Shown here: positions 35,265 to 48,930 of the stretch, piece after piece
Layout: the number at the start of each line of letters is the position of its first letter
How positions within the stretch are numbered: the first letter of the stretch is position 1
The notes under the pieces: generated by a model
The model's database searches: none
Told to the model about the DNA's origin: nothing
What the model saw: only the letters and a program-made list of their open reading frames with translations
Position numbers and translations under genes: made by a program
Source: Spirodela intermedia
Lineage: Eukaryota > Streptophyta > Magnoliopsida > Alismatales > Araceae
DNA length: 64,000 nt
Direction of reading: 5' to 3'
Assembly: GCA_902729315.2 (NCBI GenBank)
Contig: LR746278.1
Coordinates: 3,109,501 to 3,173,500 of the forward strand

Positions 35265-36506
35265 AGCTTCTCTCTCTCTCTCTCTCTCTCTCTCTATACT
35301 TTTGGAGTGTGCCCAGGTGGGGAAACTAGTTGAGTTGAGTTGATAGTCTATGAATTGGCCCTCCCCTCTCTCCATGCCTGTTTTCAGTTTAGCTGGGCCA
35401 CTGGAGGGTGGGTGCCCCGGCCTTCTCGCAGCCTTGGGTTAGGCTATTATTGGCTCTGATTCTGGAAACCCTAGACTTTGAGTTTGGGTGTTGAATCTTT
35501 AAGGTATCTATTTTACCGGATTCCGAGTTGTTATTTCCATATTTATGTATTCTTTATGGCAATTATAGTATTTCCGAGCTGACCCATTTTTGGAATTGAT
35601 TTTATTTTATGGCCCTAGGGGATTCCTGCTTCTAAATCCTAGTCAATTCCTTCTGGTTGAAGGATGAGGATGATTACAGACAATTTATTTCAATAAAAAA
35701 TAAAATAAATGCATAAACATTTATTTAATTATTTATTATGCCTATTTCGATATAAATTATGATTAGTCCTAGATTATGATATAAATCTTTACCCTGGAAA
35801 GGAAAAAATGAATGCTCCATAAGAAACTGATGATGATAATAATGCAATAAAAGGTAAAATACCCACGAAAACAAAAGAAGCTGTTGGTCAACGGGGAAAA
35901 AACACGCCTTTGGAGTTCTTTCCTCTCTCTCTCTCTCTCGCTAAAAAACGGATAAAAAGAGGAGTGGATAGAGTACGTGACTGTAACTCAGCTCTATTAA
36001 AGAAATCTAGCGTTTTGAGGGGAGCTTTCACAGCGTGGGTCTTGGGGATTGGGTCTGATAGATCATGGGAAGATCTCAGCGTTCTTTGAGTGTTGACTTT
36101 TAGAAGCTTTTTGGCCTGCCCTGGTCGCTTTTACAGGGGAGGAGTGGAGGTTGCCATGAACAATCAAAAGGTCACTAATGTTCATTGAACCGCAGACCAC
36201 AGGTCTTCTCTTACTTTCACAAAAAACAAAATAAAAATAATATATATATATATATATATATTTAAAAATATTAAAGCATGCTGCTCATCATACTAGACAG
36301 AAAAGTAAATTTTAATATGTTATTTTTCATGCATAAATAAGAATGGTTCATAGGATAGTTTTCGGATCGTGTCTCTAATAGATCATCTCTCTCTCTCTCT
36401 CTCTCTCTTCAAGGTGCACATACTAGTGATGGATTCCACTAAAAAATGATTGTACAAGCTTTTTTCATACGTTGAACATCAGTTTGGGCCTGGTGAAAGA
36501 CCAATG

Positions 36507-36551
<45 letters not shown>

Positions 36552-37612
36552 AAACATATGCACACAATGGTTGAGGCCCAAAACTATCTGACCCAAGCTT
36601 GAGCTTCATCAGAATTTATCTCAAAAATAATATATGGGCTTTTTCTCTAAGCTGGGTCTTTGTTTCTAGCCTTGGGAAGACACCTGACCTTGATTTGAGA
36701 CAAGCTAGAACATGGAAATTCTTTTTTGATGCTTCCATACATTTATGATAGGCTTATTGCTAGCCAACTTTCTTGTTAATCCTAAATATTTTTTTCTTAA
36801 AATATATGATTTTTATATGACGCTTTATTAAAGCAAGGATGCAATTCATAAGTTTCAATAACGTGTGCGTGTAGATTGCTTTCATTTATATATTAAAAAT
36901 GCATTCCATATTATTTTTTGCAAAAGTAGATGATACAATGAGATTTTTTGATTTTTCCAAGGAATAATTCTTTGACTTTAATAGTTATGAGATTTTTTTT
37001 TAACATTTTATGCACAGGAAGTTTATATGTTTGTGTTATTGTTAATTTTACATCAAGAATAAATAATTTCATATTTTCCCATCTTGACACTTTCGGGCCT
37101 ATTTGGAGTGAATATTTTTATTTTATGAAATTTGATCCTTTTTTATGAGAACAAACCCATGAGAAAATTTAAGAAAATTTGAAGCATCCACAAGAGCCCA
37201 CTCTTTGACTTGCCGACGTTTAATGAATCTATAATCCATTCAAAATCTACTAATGAAAAAGTCAATCATTCTCAAGCTTTGCTTCAAGTTTTCGCGTTTT
37301 TTTAAAGAGTTTTTATTTATAAATTCAGTATTGAAATCCAGTTTTTTTCTCGTCACAAACCAAGAATAATCCCAAAGAAAATCTCGTTTTTCGCTGGAAT
37401 TTTGATTTTAAGAGAAGATCATGTGCGGGGACGCATTTTTTTCGTTGAATTGGAATAAAATCTTATAAACACTAGTTTCTTGACGCAAAGAAGATCCAAA
37501 AATGGGAATTTGACAGCCTTTTAGAATTGGTTATTGCTGGGAAACGGCTCAGACAAGTCAAAGCCTCTCCACCCCGTCCCCGTCTCCCCGCACTCCCTTC
37601 CCACCGCCCGCC
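35265..37612. other. Intergenic between TAF15 and gamma-SNAP
   Basis: Starts with the TAF15 3' untranslated region. A CT tract (about 35265-35295) lies directly after the stop codon, and AATAAA-like words occur near 35692. Further on are CT tracts at 35924-35940, 36385-36407 and 36509-36549 and a TA tract at 36239-36260. No gene is recognised. The last few hundred bases before 37613 are the likely gamma-SNAP promoter, without a clear TATA box. Confidence 0.55.
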
Positions 37613-40600
37613 ATGTCTAAGGTCGACCCGGAGAAGCTCATGGTCAAGGCTGAGAAGCTGTAAGTGTCGATCTCTGCGGTGGCTTGTCTTATAATTTTCT
37701 GCGACCTAGATCGGTATCTTCGTGCCTTTTTTCATCTTTCCGGGCCAAATGTGTAATCGACTTGTGAATTATATCAACTGTCGAGAGGGTTCGATCTCCC
37801 TGTTCTTCCTTATGTTTCGCCCTCTTTCTTCGCGTAAGCAGCGGCCAATTTCCTATTTTATCTGGGGGAATTGGGCAGTCGTGCCCTTACATGAGAAATC
37901 AAGGGGATAGTTTGCCGCATTTGTTGTTTCGGTGCTTGTGATTCCAGCGTTGAAGTCATCAATGGCGGTGATACACGAGGAACCGCCACGCCTTTTAGCA
38001 GATTTCAATCAGATGTCTGAAAGCTTCGTGACGATTTTCTCGTTTCTCCCCCTTTTTTTTCTCTTTTCAGAACAAAACTCAGCTTCACGAGATGGACTGC
38101 TGACTGGAAGAGTGCGGTAGTTCTGTATGAACAGGCTGGTTGGTGCTCGATCGAGTTCATTTCTGGTTTCATCTTCCACCCAGTTCATCAACTGAGATAG
38201 TTTTCTGCTTCTGTGAAGCTAATGAATTCAGGGCAACGAGAAACGATGAAAAGGCAAAGATTGCATTCGAGAAGGCGTCGAAATGCCACGAGATGATATC
38301 GCAGTATCCTCTCATCCTCTGGAATCCAGATCCCTCATCGTTTCCGTTGTGCTTTCTGTGCTGTGAAGTAGTTGCTGTGTGTCCTCGACAAATTTTGGCA
38401 GGCCTTGGGATGCGGCTAAGCATCTGGAATCCGCGGGCAGTCTGGCGAAGCAGCTTGGGGAATGGAATGAGGTCTTGGACTTCTTTAGACGCGCTTCGGA
38501 GCTGTACAGCGAGTGTGGGAGAGCACAGCCAGCATCTGATGCTCTTGCTAAGGGGGCTCGGTATGGGACTGGATTCTTGTCACACCCTTCTGAATATCCT
38601 GGGTGCTTTCATATGATACGTTTCTGATGGTTCATTTTCAAAACCTGTGATATCATCTAGCCTCTTAGCAGAGGTAAACCCAGAAGAGGCGATTCGATTG
38701 TTCAATGATGCCTGCGCAATACTGGAAGAAGATGGCAAGGAGCAAATGGCCTTTGATTTGTATCGTGATGCCACAGAGGTTTATATCAAGCTTGAGAGGT
38801 GAGGATCTGATGATCACTTGTTTCTTAAACTGCGGTCCATAAAAACTCAAAGCACTCAATTATCTTCATTCTGTATAGTGTTCTATGTAGTCACTTACAG
38901 AAGATAATGAAGGGTTATCTTTTATTTTATTTTATTTTTATTATCCTGGTGAGTCTGTGCTGACCCTAGCTGTCCTGATATGGTGGTCATTGCATTCTAC
39001 ACCAATTTGACAAATTATCTTTTTTTAAGGCTCAACAGAAGGGGTTTAGCCAACTTTTTTTCTTCAGGAAGATTTTTCTAGTGTGAGAAAGGATGAAACT
39101 ACTTTCTCTTTCTGCTAGTTCACCAGTGGAACCCGTTGACCCGTCAAATGTTTCAACGATGGCTTTTTTTGTTGTTTCAAAATATGCTGATAAGTTTTGT
39201 TCATCAACATTATCCTCTTTTTCTTGTCCCCGATCACCAGAAGAAGGTTAACTAGTGTTATTCTTCAGCTGTCTTTTTAATGCTAATGATATGATAAAAA
39301 AAGATCACTTACATCAATTTTCACACACATAGTACCCTTTGAGATCACATACTATCCAACCAGGTGTTAAATCCTTCACAAAGATTTTTCTCTATTTCTT
39401 CCTTTCTTTTTAAAGAAAGGAAAAAACAAGCCATCTCAATCACTCGTCCTGCTACTTTAATCCACCATGTACGTTACAATTTATTAAATACTTCAGAAAA
39501 AGGTCAAAAGGGCACAATTCAATGAAATAAAAACATAGAACCAAAAGCATATTTCAGTCAAAGATGGCTTACTCTAGGTTGATAAAATACATCCATGATG
39601 CGCTGTCCTGTATCTTCTCATCGTGATTGGACACTGTAATATTATTCTCCTTCTTCAAAAATGTCAACCAACAGAGACCATCTCTTTTTTCGCAAAAAAA
39701 GCAAACCTTGGTGTCTTTATTCTTGAAAGAAAATCCGTCTGAATTCGATTCAAAGGAAAAAAAATATAAAAAAGAATATCATCATGGTCGAGCATCTCAC
39801 TAAAATTGTGCTGTATCTGCGGCACATTTGAAATCCAAAGCCGTTGTTTTCTCCTTCAGTGATATGCTCATATATAGTTGACTTTATGATCCAGGTATAC
39901 TGACGCTGCATCACTTCTGTTAAGATGGGGCCTAGCAGCAGACCACTGCAAAGCTGTGAACAGTCAATGCAAGGTGACTCAAGTTTATAGCCTATTCTTC
40001 TTGTTCTGTCCGTGGATTTTGAGAATTTCGGTGCATCAAAACACTTAATATTAATCACTGGTTGGAAATGTTTACTGTGGATTGAAGAGTTAGCAGCTAT
40101 TTCGATTATAGATAAAATGAAGCTATGTACACTGTGGATTAAAGTTTTAGCAGCCTTTTGAATCATGAATGAAACAATGTGGTTCATGGTTATAATGTGG
40201 GATGGTGTTTGATAATGAAATGTTGCTAGCCTTGAGTTCTATAAGATTCTGCATTTACGCCAAACTTGGGCATCCTTTTTTCTGTTCGACTGTCACTCTT
40301 ACCTTGCTTGCAGTAGGGCACCTAAGTTTGTAGAGTTCCATTTAAATCGATTTATGATGTGAAAATTCTCAACTTTTTCTGTCCAAACTGATGATTTTTC
40401 TGATAAAGTTCCAGGTATAAACACGATACAGCTCTCCAAAAAATAAGACAATACAGGAATTATGGTCTCTTTTTCAGTAAGTGGATGTGTGCCATAGTGT
40501 GTTGCTGGTTTTAGTCCACCACCTAGGATGGATTTTGGAGAACTGTGGTGTTTTGTATCTTAAAGTGGTAATAAGTTGTCCTGCTACAATAACATGGAGA

Positions 40601-42962
40601 TGAAATCTTTTCATTAGGGTACAACTGTATCATCCCACTGACTAATCTTATGAGAAGAATATTTATGCCTGCTTTAAATTGGTGCCCTTATGATATTAGG
40701 TTTTCATTATGGGGGGGAGGGGGAGGCGGTCTGTTGACCTGGTGAGACATTTGTTCCCCGTAAGCAAAACCTTAGAAGAGAAACCTTCTGGTTTCCCACA
40801 GCCCCTATTCAAGGGATGGAACTTTGGAAATTCTTCTCTCCACAACCTCCATTCTACCTCCAAAAATTTGCAGTTTACCGCTACTCGTGTTTAATAAAGT
40901 ATGAGTTCAAGTACTGCGATTGTTCAATCTTTTATGAAGTGTGAACTAGGTCATGATATTTTTCTGTATTGGACATGGGTCTGGTGTGGACACAACTTTG
41001 ATTCACTATAATCTTTAGACGGACTAAAGGATCTTCAAGTTGGATAGACGGCAGCAAATCAAATAGTTATTCAGTGGTGAGAGGCAGGTTATATTAAACA
41101 AAATGGCCAAGTTGGTGTTTGATGGTGGGGTTTGCTCGAATAGGTAGTAATGGTATCAACATTCTAAGGAAATGAACCGATGCATCAACTAGCTGAAATA
41201 ACATTGATAGCATCTGCTCATGTCTTTGCTCGTCTCAGAGCTGGATTCGCCGTAATTGCTCGTCTTCTACCTCCTGGTTTACGCAGGTTAGCTTCTGCTT
41301 TTTCAAACGGTCAAATCTTCCATTTAACGAAGATAATTCTTCTCTTCATCAAGCTACCCAAGAAATCTGCCTAAAGTGTAACAGGTTGCTTGTAGCGCTG
41401 TCATAGTGATGACTCAGTCCCAAATGGCTGTGAAGGATGATAATGAAATCTTTTGGATCTTTTCCTCAAGAAGAACAAGTATGCAGCTCCATAAGCCATC
41501 ACACATGAACTGAAATCGGTCCTGGAAGAGCTCCAATTGTCTTTGGATTTGGAACTCCAAATATGGAACTGCTTTGTTCTGTGGGCAATTCGGGATTTTT
41601 CTATATGAGAGACATGGATAGCCAGTTTTGGGGTTTTTTCCATGGGGGATTGGTCAGTTACCACCATGGACTCATTTTCTCTCTAGGTCTCCATCATATT
41701 AATGTACGTATGTTTTGCTCAATAGTACAAAATCTATATAGTTTTTATCTTTTTCATTGAATCCATAGTAATTATAATCAATACTTGAGATTCTACTTTA
41801 TGGCCTCTTTGTGCTGCAATGCTCAGCACTTCTACTCTTTAGACTTTGGGAAGTTTTGGGACTGGAGCTGAGGAAAGCTGGTGTTGACCCAGTTGGACCT
41901 TCTTGATTGGGTCCAGCCTTGAGATATATTTTACCTTTTGAGACCCTGTGAATTTTTTTAATCAAACAGATAAAAATATTGCAATTTTTACGCATCACAT
42001 CAGTGCGGTTGTGTTGCATCGAGTTTGAAATTCTGAAATCAATTCAGATTTGATATAGTTAGATCAATCCAAGCTTCAGTTTAATGGGGTTTCCATCCCA
42101 AATGGAATGAAATGAAGCTTCATTTATTCAAAATAATTGGATAAGTTCAAGGATCTCTATCTTTTGGAACATATTTTCTGGGTTACATGGTATGTTTCCC
42201 TGGAAACTATGATGAGGGAATCAATTCGTAGAAATATGTGATATGTCCCAATGTTTTACCACCTCTCTTTAATTTTTATGTATGTCCAATGGTTACATGG
42301 TTACATGCCTGCTGCTTATTTGGGCGAATATTTTTCTGGGCTACTCAATGTTTTTTTTTTACCATTTCAAGCAGGCTTACCTGGGTGCAATTCTAGTTTA
42401 TCTTTATACACACGACTTCAAGCAGGCTGAGAAGTGTTACAACGACTGCTCTCAGTAAGCTCCATGCTAAATCTTTTCCAACCTTTTTTAATTCTTTTAA
42501 TATTACAAGGTTTAACGCCTTTTTTACTTTATTTTATCAGAATCGATGCATTCCTCAGCAGTGATCAGGGTCGCTGTTCTAGCAAGCTTCTTGCTGCCTA
42601 TGAAGAAGGGGATGCTGAAGAAATCAAACGTATCTGTCTATCAAGCGCCATTTCTCATCTTGATCACATGGTAATAATATCTCTATATATCATCATCTCG
42701 CTTATATTTTACATTCTTCGTGTCTGAATCGTATGATTTTTTGTTATATTGTGGATATTTCTTGTTGGGCACAATTCCCATTTTGCAAATTATGAATAAA
42801 AATTTTATTGCTTGATTTCCCGTTGACCTTGAGTTGGATGGTCCTGTGTTTTCTTGGTTTCAGATCATCAGGCTAGCTAGGAAGCTGCCTACCGGAGACC
42901 TGACGTCACTCAGGGCCAAGGATGCAGAGGAAGAAGCCTTGGATGAAGATGATCTTACTTAG
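37613..42962 (+). CDS. GSNAP: Gamma-soluble NSF attachment protein (gamma-SNAP)
   Basis: Nine exons: 37613-37659, 38071-38138, 38219-38303, 38402-38560, 38661-38798, 39895-39973, 42375-42454, 42541-42670, 42864-42962. All phases agree, giving 294 residues, the usual length for plant gamma-SNAP (about 290). The protein is a TPR-like helical adaptor that recruits NSF ATPase to SNARE complexes for disassembly after membrane fusion; it acts in the cytosol and at endomembranes. Diagnostic stretches are 'KLSFTRWTADWKSAVVLYEQ', 'PWDAAKHLESAGSLAKQLGE', 'AAYEEGDAEEIKR' and the acidic end 'EEEALDEDDLT'. Introns 5 (1.1 kb) and 6 (2.4 kb) are large and hold no other gene. The start codon has no upstream in-frame rival. 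Confidence 0.95.
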
Positions 42963-43123
42963 GCCGAAGTCAACGTGGGCTTGGTCAGACTCTCGAGGAA
43001 TGTGGTCTTCCTAGATGGTGGGAGGTTTATTTCACTAGAAATTGGGATGCCCGAGTTCTAATTTCTGCTGTTAATTCCAAATATGTATTTTAAATACATA
43101 TTTAAAAATTTCATATGTTCTTG

Positions 43124-43187
<64 letters not shown>

Positions 43188-43817
43188 CACGCACGGCGAG
43201 GTAAATCAGTGCAACCATCTGAAGGCCAACAAGCTCGGTCTAGGCCGTGCTTGTCGAAACTTCAGGTCCGGCCCATACGTTGATCAAGGCCCAAATATCT
43301 TCAACGGGGCCCACCGGGCCAAGCTCAAATTTCAACAAAGACGTTGTTATATAATTTTTATTTTATTTGTTTTATAAAAAGGAAACATTATTAATTACGT
43401 TATGATTTAAATAGTAGGAACACGGCGCCGAGTTTCCCTTCCTCTGGGCCGGCCAACACCACCCCGCATCCCACTTCTAACGCCAGGGGGTTCAGAGCGC
43501 CGGCGAGTGGAGCCCTCTCACGGCGGCGCTGCCGCCGGCGCTCCAGCCATGTGCCGCTGGGTGTGAGAACCGCGTACTTCCTTCCCACCCTATTCCGCCA
43601 TGGTCTGTCACCAGCGTAACTCTCTCTCTCTCTCTAGTGCACGACGCACATATCAAATAGGCAGAAGAACAGACCCCTTTATTCATATTAGTATAATGTA
43701 AAGATGAAGCGTAGTAGCATGAAAGTGCCCTCCGGCTACTACACCTCCTGGTCTGTTCTACCCACAGCGAAAGCCACGAGCTTTATTCCTGCGCAGAGAG
43801 GCGGATCATCATCATCA
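42963..43817. other. Convergent intergenic region; CT tract and GC-rich block
   Basis: Contains the gamma-SNAP 3' untranslated region, a pure CT tract (43129-43185), a 'ggcccaccgggcc' palindromic stretch near 43310 and a GC-rich block at 43420-43610 with no recognised coding frame. The right part may be 3' untranslated sequence of the minus-strand proline-rich gene. Confidence 0.5.
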
Positions 43818-44099
43818 TCATGGGTCGCCACCGGTGGCTGGCGGCGGCGGTGGAGCAGCAGCAGCAATGGTGGGGATACCAGGGACGCCAGCGGGGAACG
43901 GCGGCAGAGCGACCTTCGGGATGCCCGGCAGCGGCGGCAGCGGCAGCGGCAGCGGCAGCGGAAAGCTGGGGATGAAGGGGACGGGAATCGGCGGCGCTGC
44001 TGGCGTATCGAGCAGACGGCGACTTGCCCAGCAGGTGTGGGCGGAGGAGAGCGCGAGTAGGAACGCGATGAAAAAGACGAAGCCGTTCTTGCAGGCCAT
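43818..44099 (-). CDS. Small secreted proline-rich protein
   Basis: Predicted 93 residues. An N-terminal hydrophobic signal peptide (about residues 5-20, 'FVFFIAFLLAL') is followed by a probable cleavage site around 'CWAS' (residues 23-26). The mature region begins 'RRLLDTP' and is then almost entirely proline, leucine, isoleucine, glycine and alanine, including 'PLPLPLPLPPLPGIPK' and 'APPPPPA', ending 'TGGDP'. This is the pattern of small cell-wall or apoplastic proline-rich proteins; I cannot name a specific family. The frame extends 47 codons upstream to 44240, but I chose the ATG at 44099 because a clean signal peptide starts there. Single exon, convergent with gamma-SNAP. Because the DNA is GC-rich, chance openness is possible, but the signal peptide argues for a real gene. 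Confidence 0.62.
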   Translation of the reverse strand: MACKNGFVFFIAFLLALSSAHTCWASRRLLDTPAAPPIPVPFIPSFPLPLPLPLPPLPGIPKVALPPFPAGVPGIPTIAAAAPPPPPATGGDP

Positions 44100-44566
44100 G
44101 GCGGCACGAAATATGAAGCGGGAGATGAAGAGGAAGAGGAAGGAGGAGAGAATGATCTGCAGCACAGTTGCAAAGTGGCCCTCTGGGTTTTGTAGGCGGG
44201 AGGAGAAGGGGCGGCGCCGCCCACCGGCTGGACCAATCAAGGCCTCGAGGACCGGTCATGTTCTGAAGCTTCGATCAAGCTCGTGGCTTGTTCGGGTATG
44301 GCTCCTTCTTCAGCTTTCTGCCCAATCTTTGAAGAGCATTTAATCAGCTAAAACAGCATCATCATGATCATCTCCCTCTCTCTCTCTCTAAAAATACGGG
44401 GTATATGGACGGAGAAGGTGGAAGGTTTCAATTCTACTCTTCAACACTCAAGTCCTGGTCGTCCGTTCCAAGAATCTCAGAGACATGAAGAAGACAAAAG
44501 AACGCAGTAGGGCTACGAAGAAGGAAGAGAGTCTAGAGAGAGAAAGTGGAGAGAGAACCGGGCGGG
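44100..44566 (-). other. Upstream region of proline-rich gene / 3' region of reticulon gene
   Basis: Between the minus-strand reticulon stop and the proline-rich start codon. It includes a short CT tract near 44372-44388. Read on the minus strand it must serve as reticulon 3' untranslated region and proline-rich promoter. TATA-like 'catatacc' near 44403 (minus) is a weak candidate. Confidence 0.4.
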
Positions 44567-45529
44567 CTACTCGCTCTTCTTGGAGCCGAGTTTGGCCTTG
44601 GGGATCTTGCTGAGGATGCCCTCGTCGAGCTTCCGGTAGTGACGCCGGAAGTGGCCGAAGACGTTGTGGGCCAAGTCGTCCACCTGGTCCTCGTACTTCT
44701 CGTACAGCACCGGCAGCGTGTGGGCGCCCACGAAGCCTGGAGATCCCCATACTTCAATCCCCAATGATCTCTCCAATTCATAATACATGGTAAATGGGAA
44801 TATATATACATATATTCTTTAGTTGGGCAAGAATAATTTCAACGGTGGAAAATAAATGATGAAAACAAATATAATGGGGAAGAAAAAAAATTATTTTATA
44901 ATAATTAGCAACCATAATAAGAAAAATATTCTCAATAATTGGAAAAATAACTAAATAAACCCTCAAAATGATGAAGATAAAATATTTATACCAATCACTG
45001 AGTATTTATTTCTTACCGATGTAGAGCACAGAGAGGAAGTTGCACCAGCTCCCAATCACTGCTGCAGCCCACAAGCCGGCGACCACCTGGAGATAAGCTT
45101 TCCGTGCATTATCCATCAGGTTTGGCCAGTATATGCTAAGCATTGGTCCATATTTTATAGAAGCTATATAAGATTGTTAAGTGAGAAAAAGAGAGGAATA
45201 TTGAACAGAAGAACAACTGGATCAAAGCAGAGGCCCTGCGAGCTCATCAACAACGGAAATAATAAAAAGAACAAGGTATTAGATGAAGACTCTGCTTAGA
45301 ACACTTTGCCCAGGGAAATAATTTCGTCACATGAGCAGGATTGATTAATTTGGGGGAATCGAGCGATGCAAATAGATAAGTTCCTGGCTATCCCAACCCC
45401 ATTAGCATTCGATCCGGATTAGCTCATTGATAATTATGTGTACAGACATGGTTTAGAGCAGAGATTACTGTTCCAACTCTGGAGCAGGAACTAAATGTGT
45501 AAAGCTTTCTTTAGAAAAAGATGAAGTAA

Positions 45530-45594
<65 letters not shown>

Positions 45595-47392
45595 TGAAGT
45601 TTGGCCTAAAGTGACTGATGATTCATATGATGGCGCCCTCTCGGCCAGATATCAATCATGATTCTGGAATAATCCCAAACCGGACCTTGAATCCCCCATA
45701 TTTCAGGAATGTTTAGCAGAAAGTGTTAAAACCGTCCCCTATAATTTTGAATCTTCAGATTAATCCCTGGTGTCTTGGAAATTTGAGTAATATCCAGAAA
45801 TGACAGCCTTGGACTGCTGGGTTTGACTTCCTGAGATTTTGGTAATTGAAAGAAGACCTTAAAAAGTGAGGGAATTGGCAAGTTAACCAATGCCCAGTCT
45901 AAAAGATTATTCTTGCTCCATCACCAGCCAGGGACAACAGCAAGTTTCGCACATTAGAGCATATATTTTATTAAAGGAATTAATATATCTGACACCAACG
46001 TACTCTGCCTTCATTGTAATATATACCGCATTCACATGGTAAATATTTTCCCTTTTTTCTTCTTCAATACCAATATCCTGCAGTTCTTTCAGCATCTTGC
46101 AGTCAACGTGAGATCCCCACCAAGACTCTGAAATACTCGAAGTCTTGGTGGGGATGCAAAACAACCAAATTTATGTGAATACCATCAGTCAAGCAAAAGG
46201 CAGAGCATATCTCCATTTTATCTGACTGGGGCTCAAACTCTTAGCTACTGGTTCCCCGGAGAGAAGCATACTAAGTTTGAAAATAATTTTGGCCCAATAA
46301 CTAGATCAACTAAAATATATACATCTGCCGTTCCAATAAATAAGCTAAGTTTAATTCACACACAACAAAAAAGCATGTAAAATATGTTTTTCCCATGAAA
46401 ATATTGAAGACGATGTTTTTGCAAATAATTATTAAATACATTGATGACATGTATAAAATTGCAAGATAACTGACTAAAAACATCTTTATGGGAGAAAGTG
46501 AAACTATAATGGCAACCAAAATGGAAGATACGGCCCATCTACATCTCAATCAATAGTTTTGTGATTTTCCATGAAGATGCAGGTGACAAATGTAATATGA
46601 GGCTTATAAAAATGCACTAGTGGGCACAAAATAGATACATTCCAGGTGAATATGCAATCAAAAAGTTGTTCCAGAATCAATGCCAAAGTGTACCATGATA
46701 AATTGCTTCAAGTTTCTTCCAGACGAAATATCTTGAAGGAATCCCAAGAAACGGTTAACTTCAGCACCGACAGCAACACCAATGTTAACAAATACCTCCT
46801 CTGGTAAGACAACTCGGGGTACTTTAGATGGAGACCTGTGATAGATATAATGGGACTTGCATCAATGCAATATCGAACAGATATCATAACATGTTGGTGC
46901 AAATAAGATTACTGGAGAAGTTAAATTCTTCAAACGGGCACCTGTTCAGCACCCCTGACGCATTGGACCAAACAAACTGGAGGAGCATACCAACAACCAG
47001 CAAAAAGCAAACAAGAGGCAGAAAATGATAATTCAGCCATTCAAAGAGCACCCATACTGCCGTTGCAGCAGACAAAACACTGAAGGAAATCTTTTTGTTC
47101 CTCCATAACAGCACATCAGCAGCTGCATGGTCAACGGAAAGAAAATACTCAGGATATGCCTAAAACCCAAAAATAGAACAGAGAATCCAGCTGAACATAT
47201 TCACTTACGCTTCCCGCCACCAAATAGGCTATGCATAGACTTTTGGCGCCCAAATAACCTATTCATCTGAGCAGACACGGTACTCTCTTCCTCAGAAAAT
47301 TTCCCAGATTTTGTCTTTTGTATGCTGTCCGTGATTGTTTCCACTATGTTGTTCAAAATATTTTCGGCCACATGCTCCGTAAGTTCAGGCAT
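44567..47392 (-). CDS. RTNLB: Reticulon-like protein B (RTNLB), ER membrane-shaping
   Basis: Five exons in transcription order: 47392-47209, 47122-46942, 46835-46694, 45086-45017, 44736-44567. Phases agree and give 248 residues. The reticulon homology domain starts at 'PADVLLWRNKKIS' (residue 62) and has two long hydrophobic segments (about 73-113 and 167-200), the usual hairpins that curve ER tubules. 'PEEVFVNIGVAVGAEVN' and 'LPVLYEKYEDQVD' are typical of plant RTNLBs. The protein ends 'KKSE', a possible dilysine-type ER signal. The start 'MPELTEHVAENI' is chosen over an ATG 23 codons upstream because a CAG acceptor-like site ends about 20 bases before it, which suggests a leader intron. Intron 3 (1.6 kb) holds a long TA tract. 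Subgroup within RTNLB not assigned. Confidence 0.93.
45534..45590. repeat. (TA)n microsatellite in reticulon intron 3
   Basis: An almost pure TA tract of about 57 bp within the 1.6-kb third intron. Confidence 0.97.
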
Positions 47393-48825
47393 TGTTTCTC
47401 TGTTTTCAACTGACGAATCAGGAGTTTGTTTCAGGAGAAAAAACCACGATGAATCAACCATTGATCATAAGAGAAAAATGAATGAAAGTTCTCGTTATCA
47501 TTAATTCATGAAGACGATGAATAACAAGATTATCAATAATATTTATCAAAAGAAGACATCATTCAGCTAATAGGCAGGCTGGCTACCAAGGAACACTAAA
47601 AAGACTTGAAAACTCCTGGCTCTGATAGATGGACAAATGAAAGCGAACATCTCAGATAAATCAACAGTCCAATAAGGGAAACAATTTGGCGGACACATGG
47701 TCCTTACTCTCTTCATTTCCCATCTCGATAACATGAATAAATGATACGAATTACGTATTGTCTGTGGGGATCTCGCAAAACCATGGTTGTCCTGTTCTAT
47801 GCTACCATTCCAGTAGAAAGCGAAGGCAAAAAGGAATAAATCAATTTACTTTCTACAACCCTACACGAAAGCATTCTGATAATAATATAGCTCTTTTCAT
47901 AAATCTTTAAGAGAGCTAAAACATACAACAAGCGAAAGAGGAGGGAAAGAAAACTACGGCCATGATACTAATAGTTTGGCGAGGAAACATCTACAGCCTA
48001 CCACCAGGCTATGCATATATTACTATCGTCTCTCCAACCATTTTGGTATCAAATCTTCAGGAGGCATCCAATGAAAGCATGGATCAAAAGATAGAAAAAA
48101 TCTAGACAAGAAAAGCCCAGATTGCAGGCATACATGATAGAAATAAAGTCCCGCATGTTAGTCGTAAATCAGCCAGATTCCTTTAACATAAATCCATTCT
48201 CGGTGGTGATAGGTCAGTGAACCAATGCCACTTAGTAATAACCTCCGGAGAAGGCGGCCAAACTTCTCCAAAAGAGTAAGAAAAAAAAACTAATAGGTAA
48301 AAATAGACACTCAGAAACGCGAAAGAGGGACTCCCGAATCCTGAGCACAGATAAAAAAAGATTACGAAGAGCGAGAATCCCAACCCCCACTCCCCCCCGT
48401 GAACCGAATCAAGCGAATGGCAACATGTAAACGGTTGGATCACACGGAGTGGTGACTAAGAACAATGCTCTTGAGCCTGACCTTATTGAAGCAAAAAACT
48501 CTGTACAACCAAAGTGAATCACAATGTCATAATCGTCCAAGCAGGGTCACCAGTCACATTCTCGAGTTCAGCAACTCATCGTCACAACAACACAAGGAAG
48601 ACTCCCATAACACCCTAATCTTACCAAAAAAGATACAAGCACAGATTCGTGTCGAAGAATAAAAACACGAGGAAAAAGAGACCGAAACCTAACCACAAGG
48701 ATTGAAGACCTCCGATTCGACAACGGGGCATCCGATGAAAAACGAAGAGAAAAAGGAAAACCAAGCGCCGACAGCCGACCTGTGTGGAGTGCTGGGCGTC
48801 CTGCTGCTTCAGCTGTCAGTCAGAA

Positions 48826-48859
<34 letters not shown>

Positions 48860-48930
48860 CGGTTCGCCATTATTGAGGAACCTTTCGGTTCTGACCCTGT
48901 TTGGTGACGTCACCATCAGGGTATCATAGG
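47393..48930 (-). other. Probable 5' leader/intron and promoter of reticulon gene
   Basis: No coding frame of interest. On the minus strand an acceptor-like CAG lies about 20 bases before the start codon. A GC-richer stretch with a GA/CT tract at 48830-48859 and a TGACGTCA-like 'gtgacgtcacc' near 48903 suggests a first untranslated exon and promoter around 48.7-48.95 kb. Inferred from position and composition. Confidence 0.4.

Noticed and set aside
39974-42374. A gene inside gamma-SNAP intron 6
   Set aside because: The 2.4-kb intron has only short frames without resemblance to known proteins.
43834-44343. 169-codon plus-strand Gly-rich frame
   Set aside because: Antisense of the secreted proline-rich gene; the minus frame has a signal peptide, the plus frame does not.
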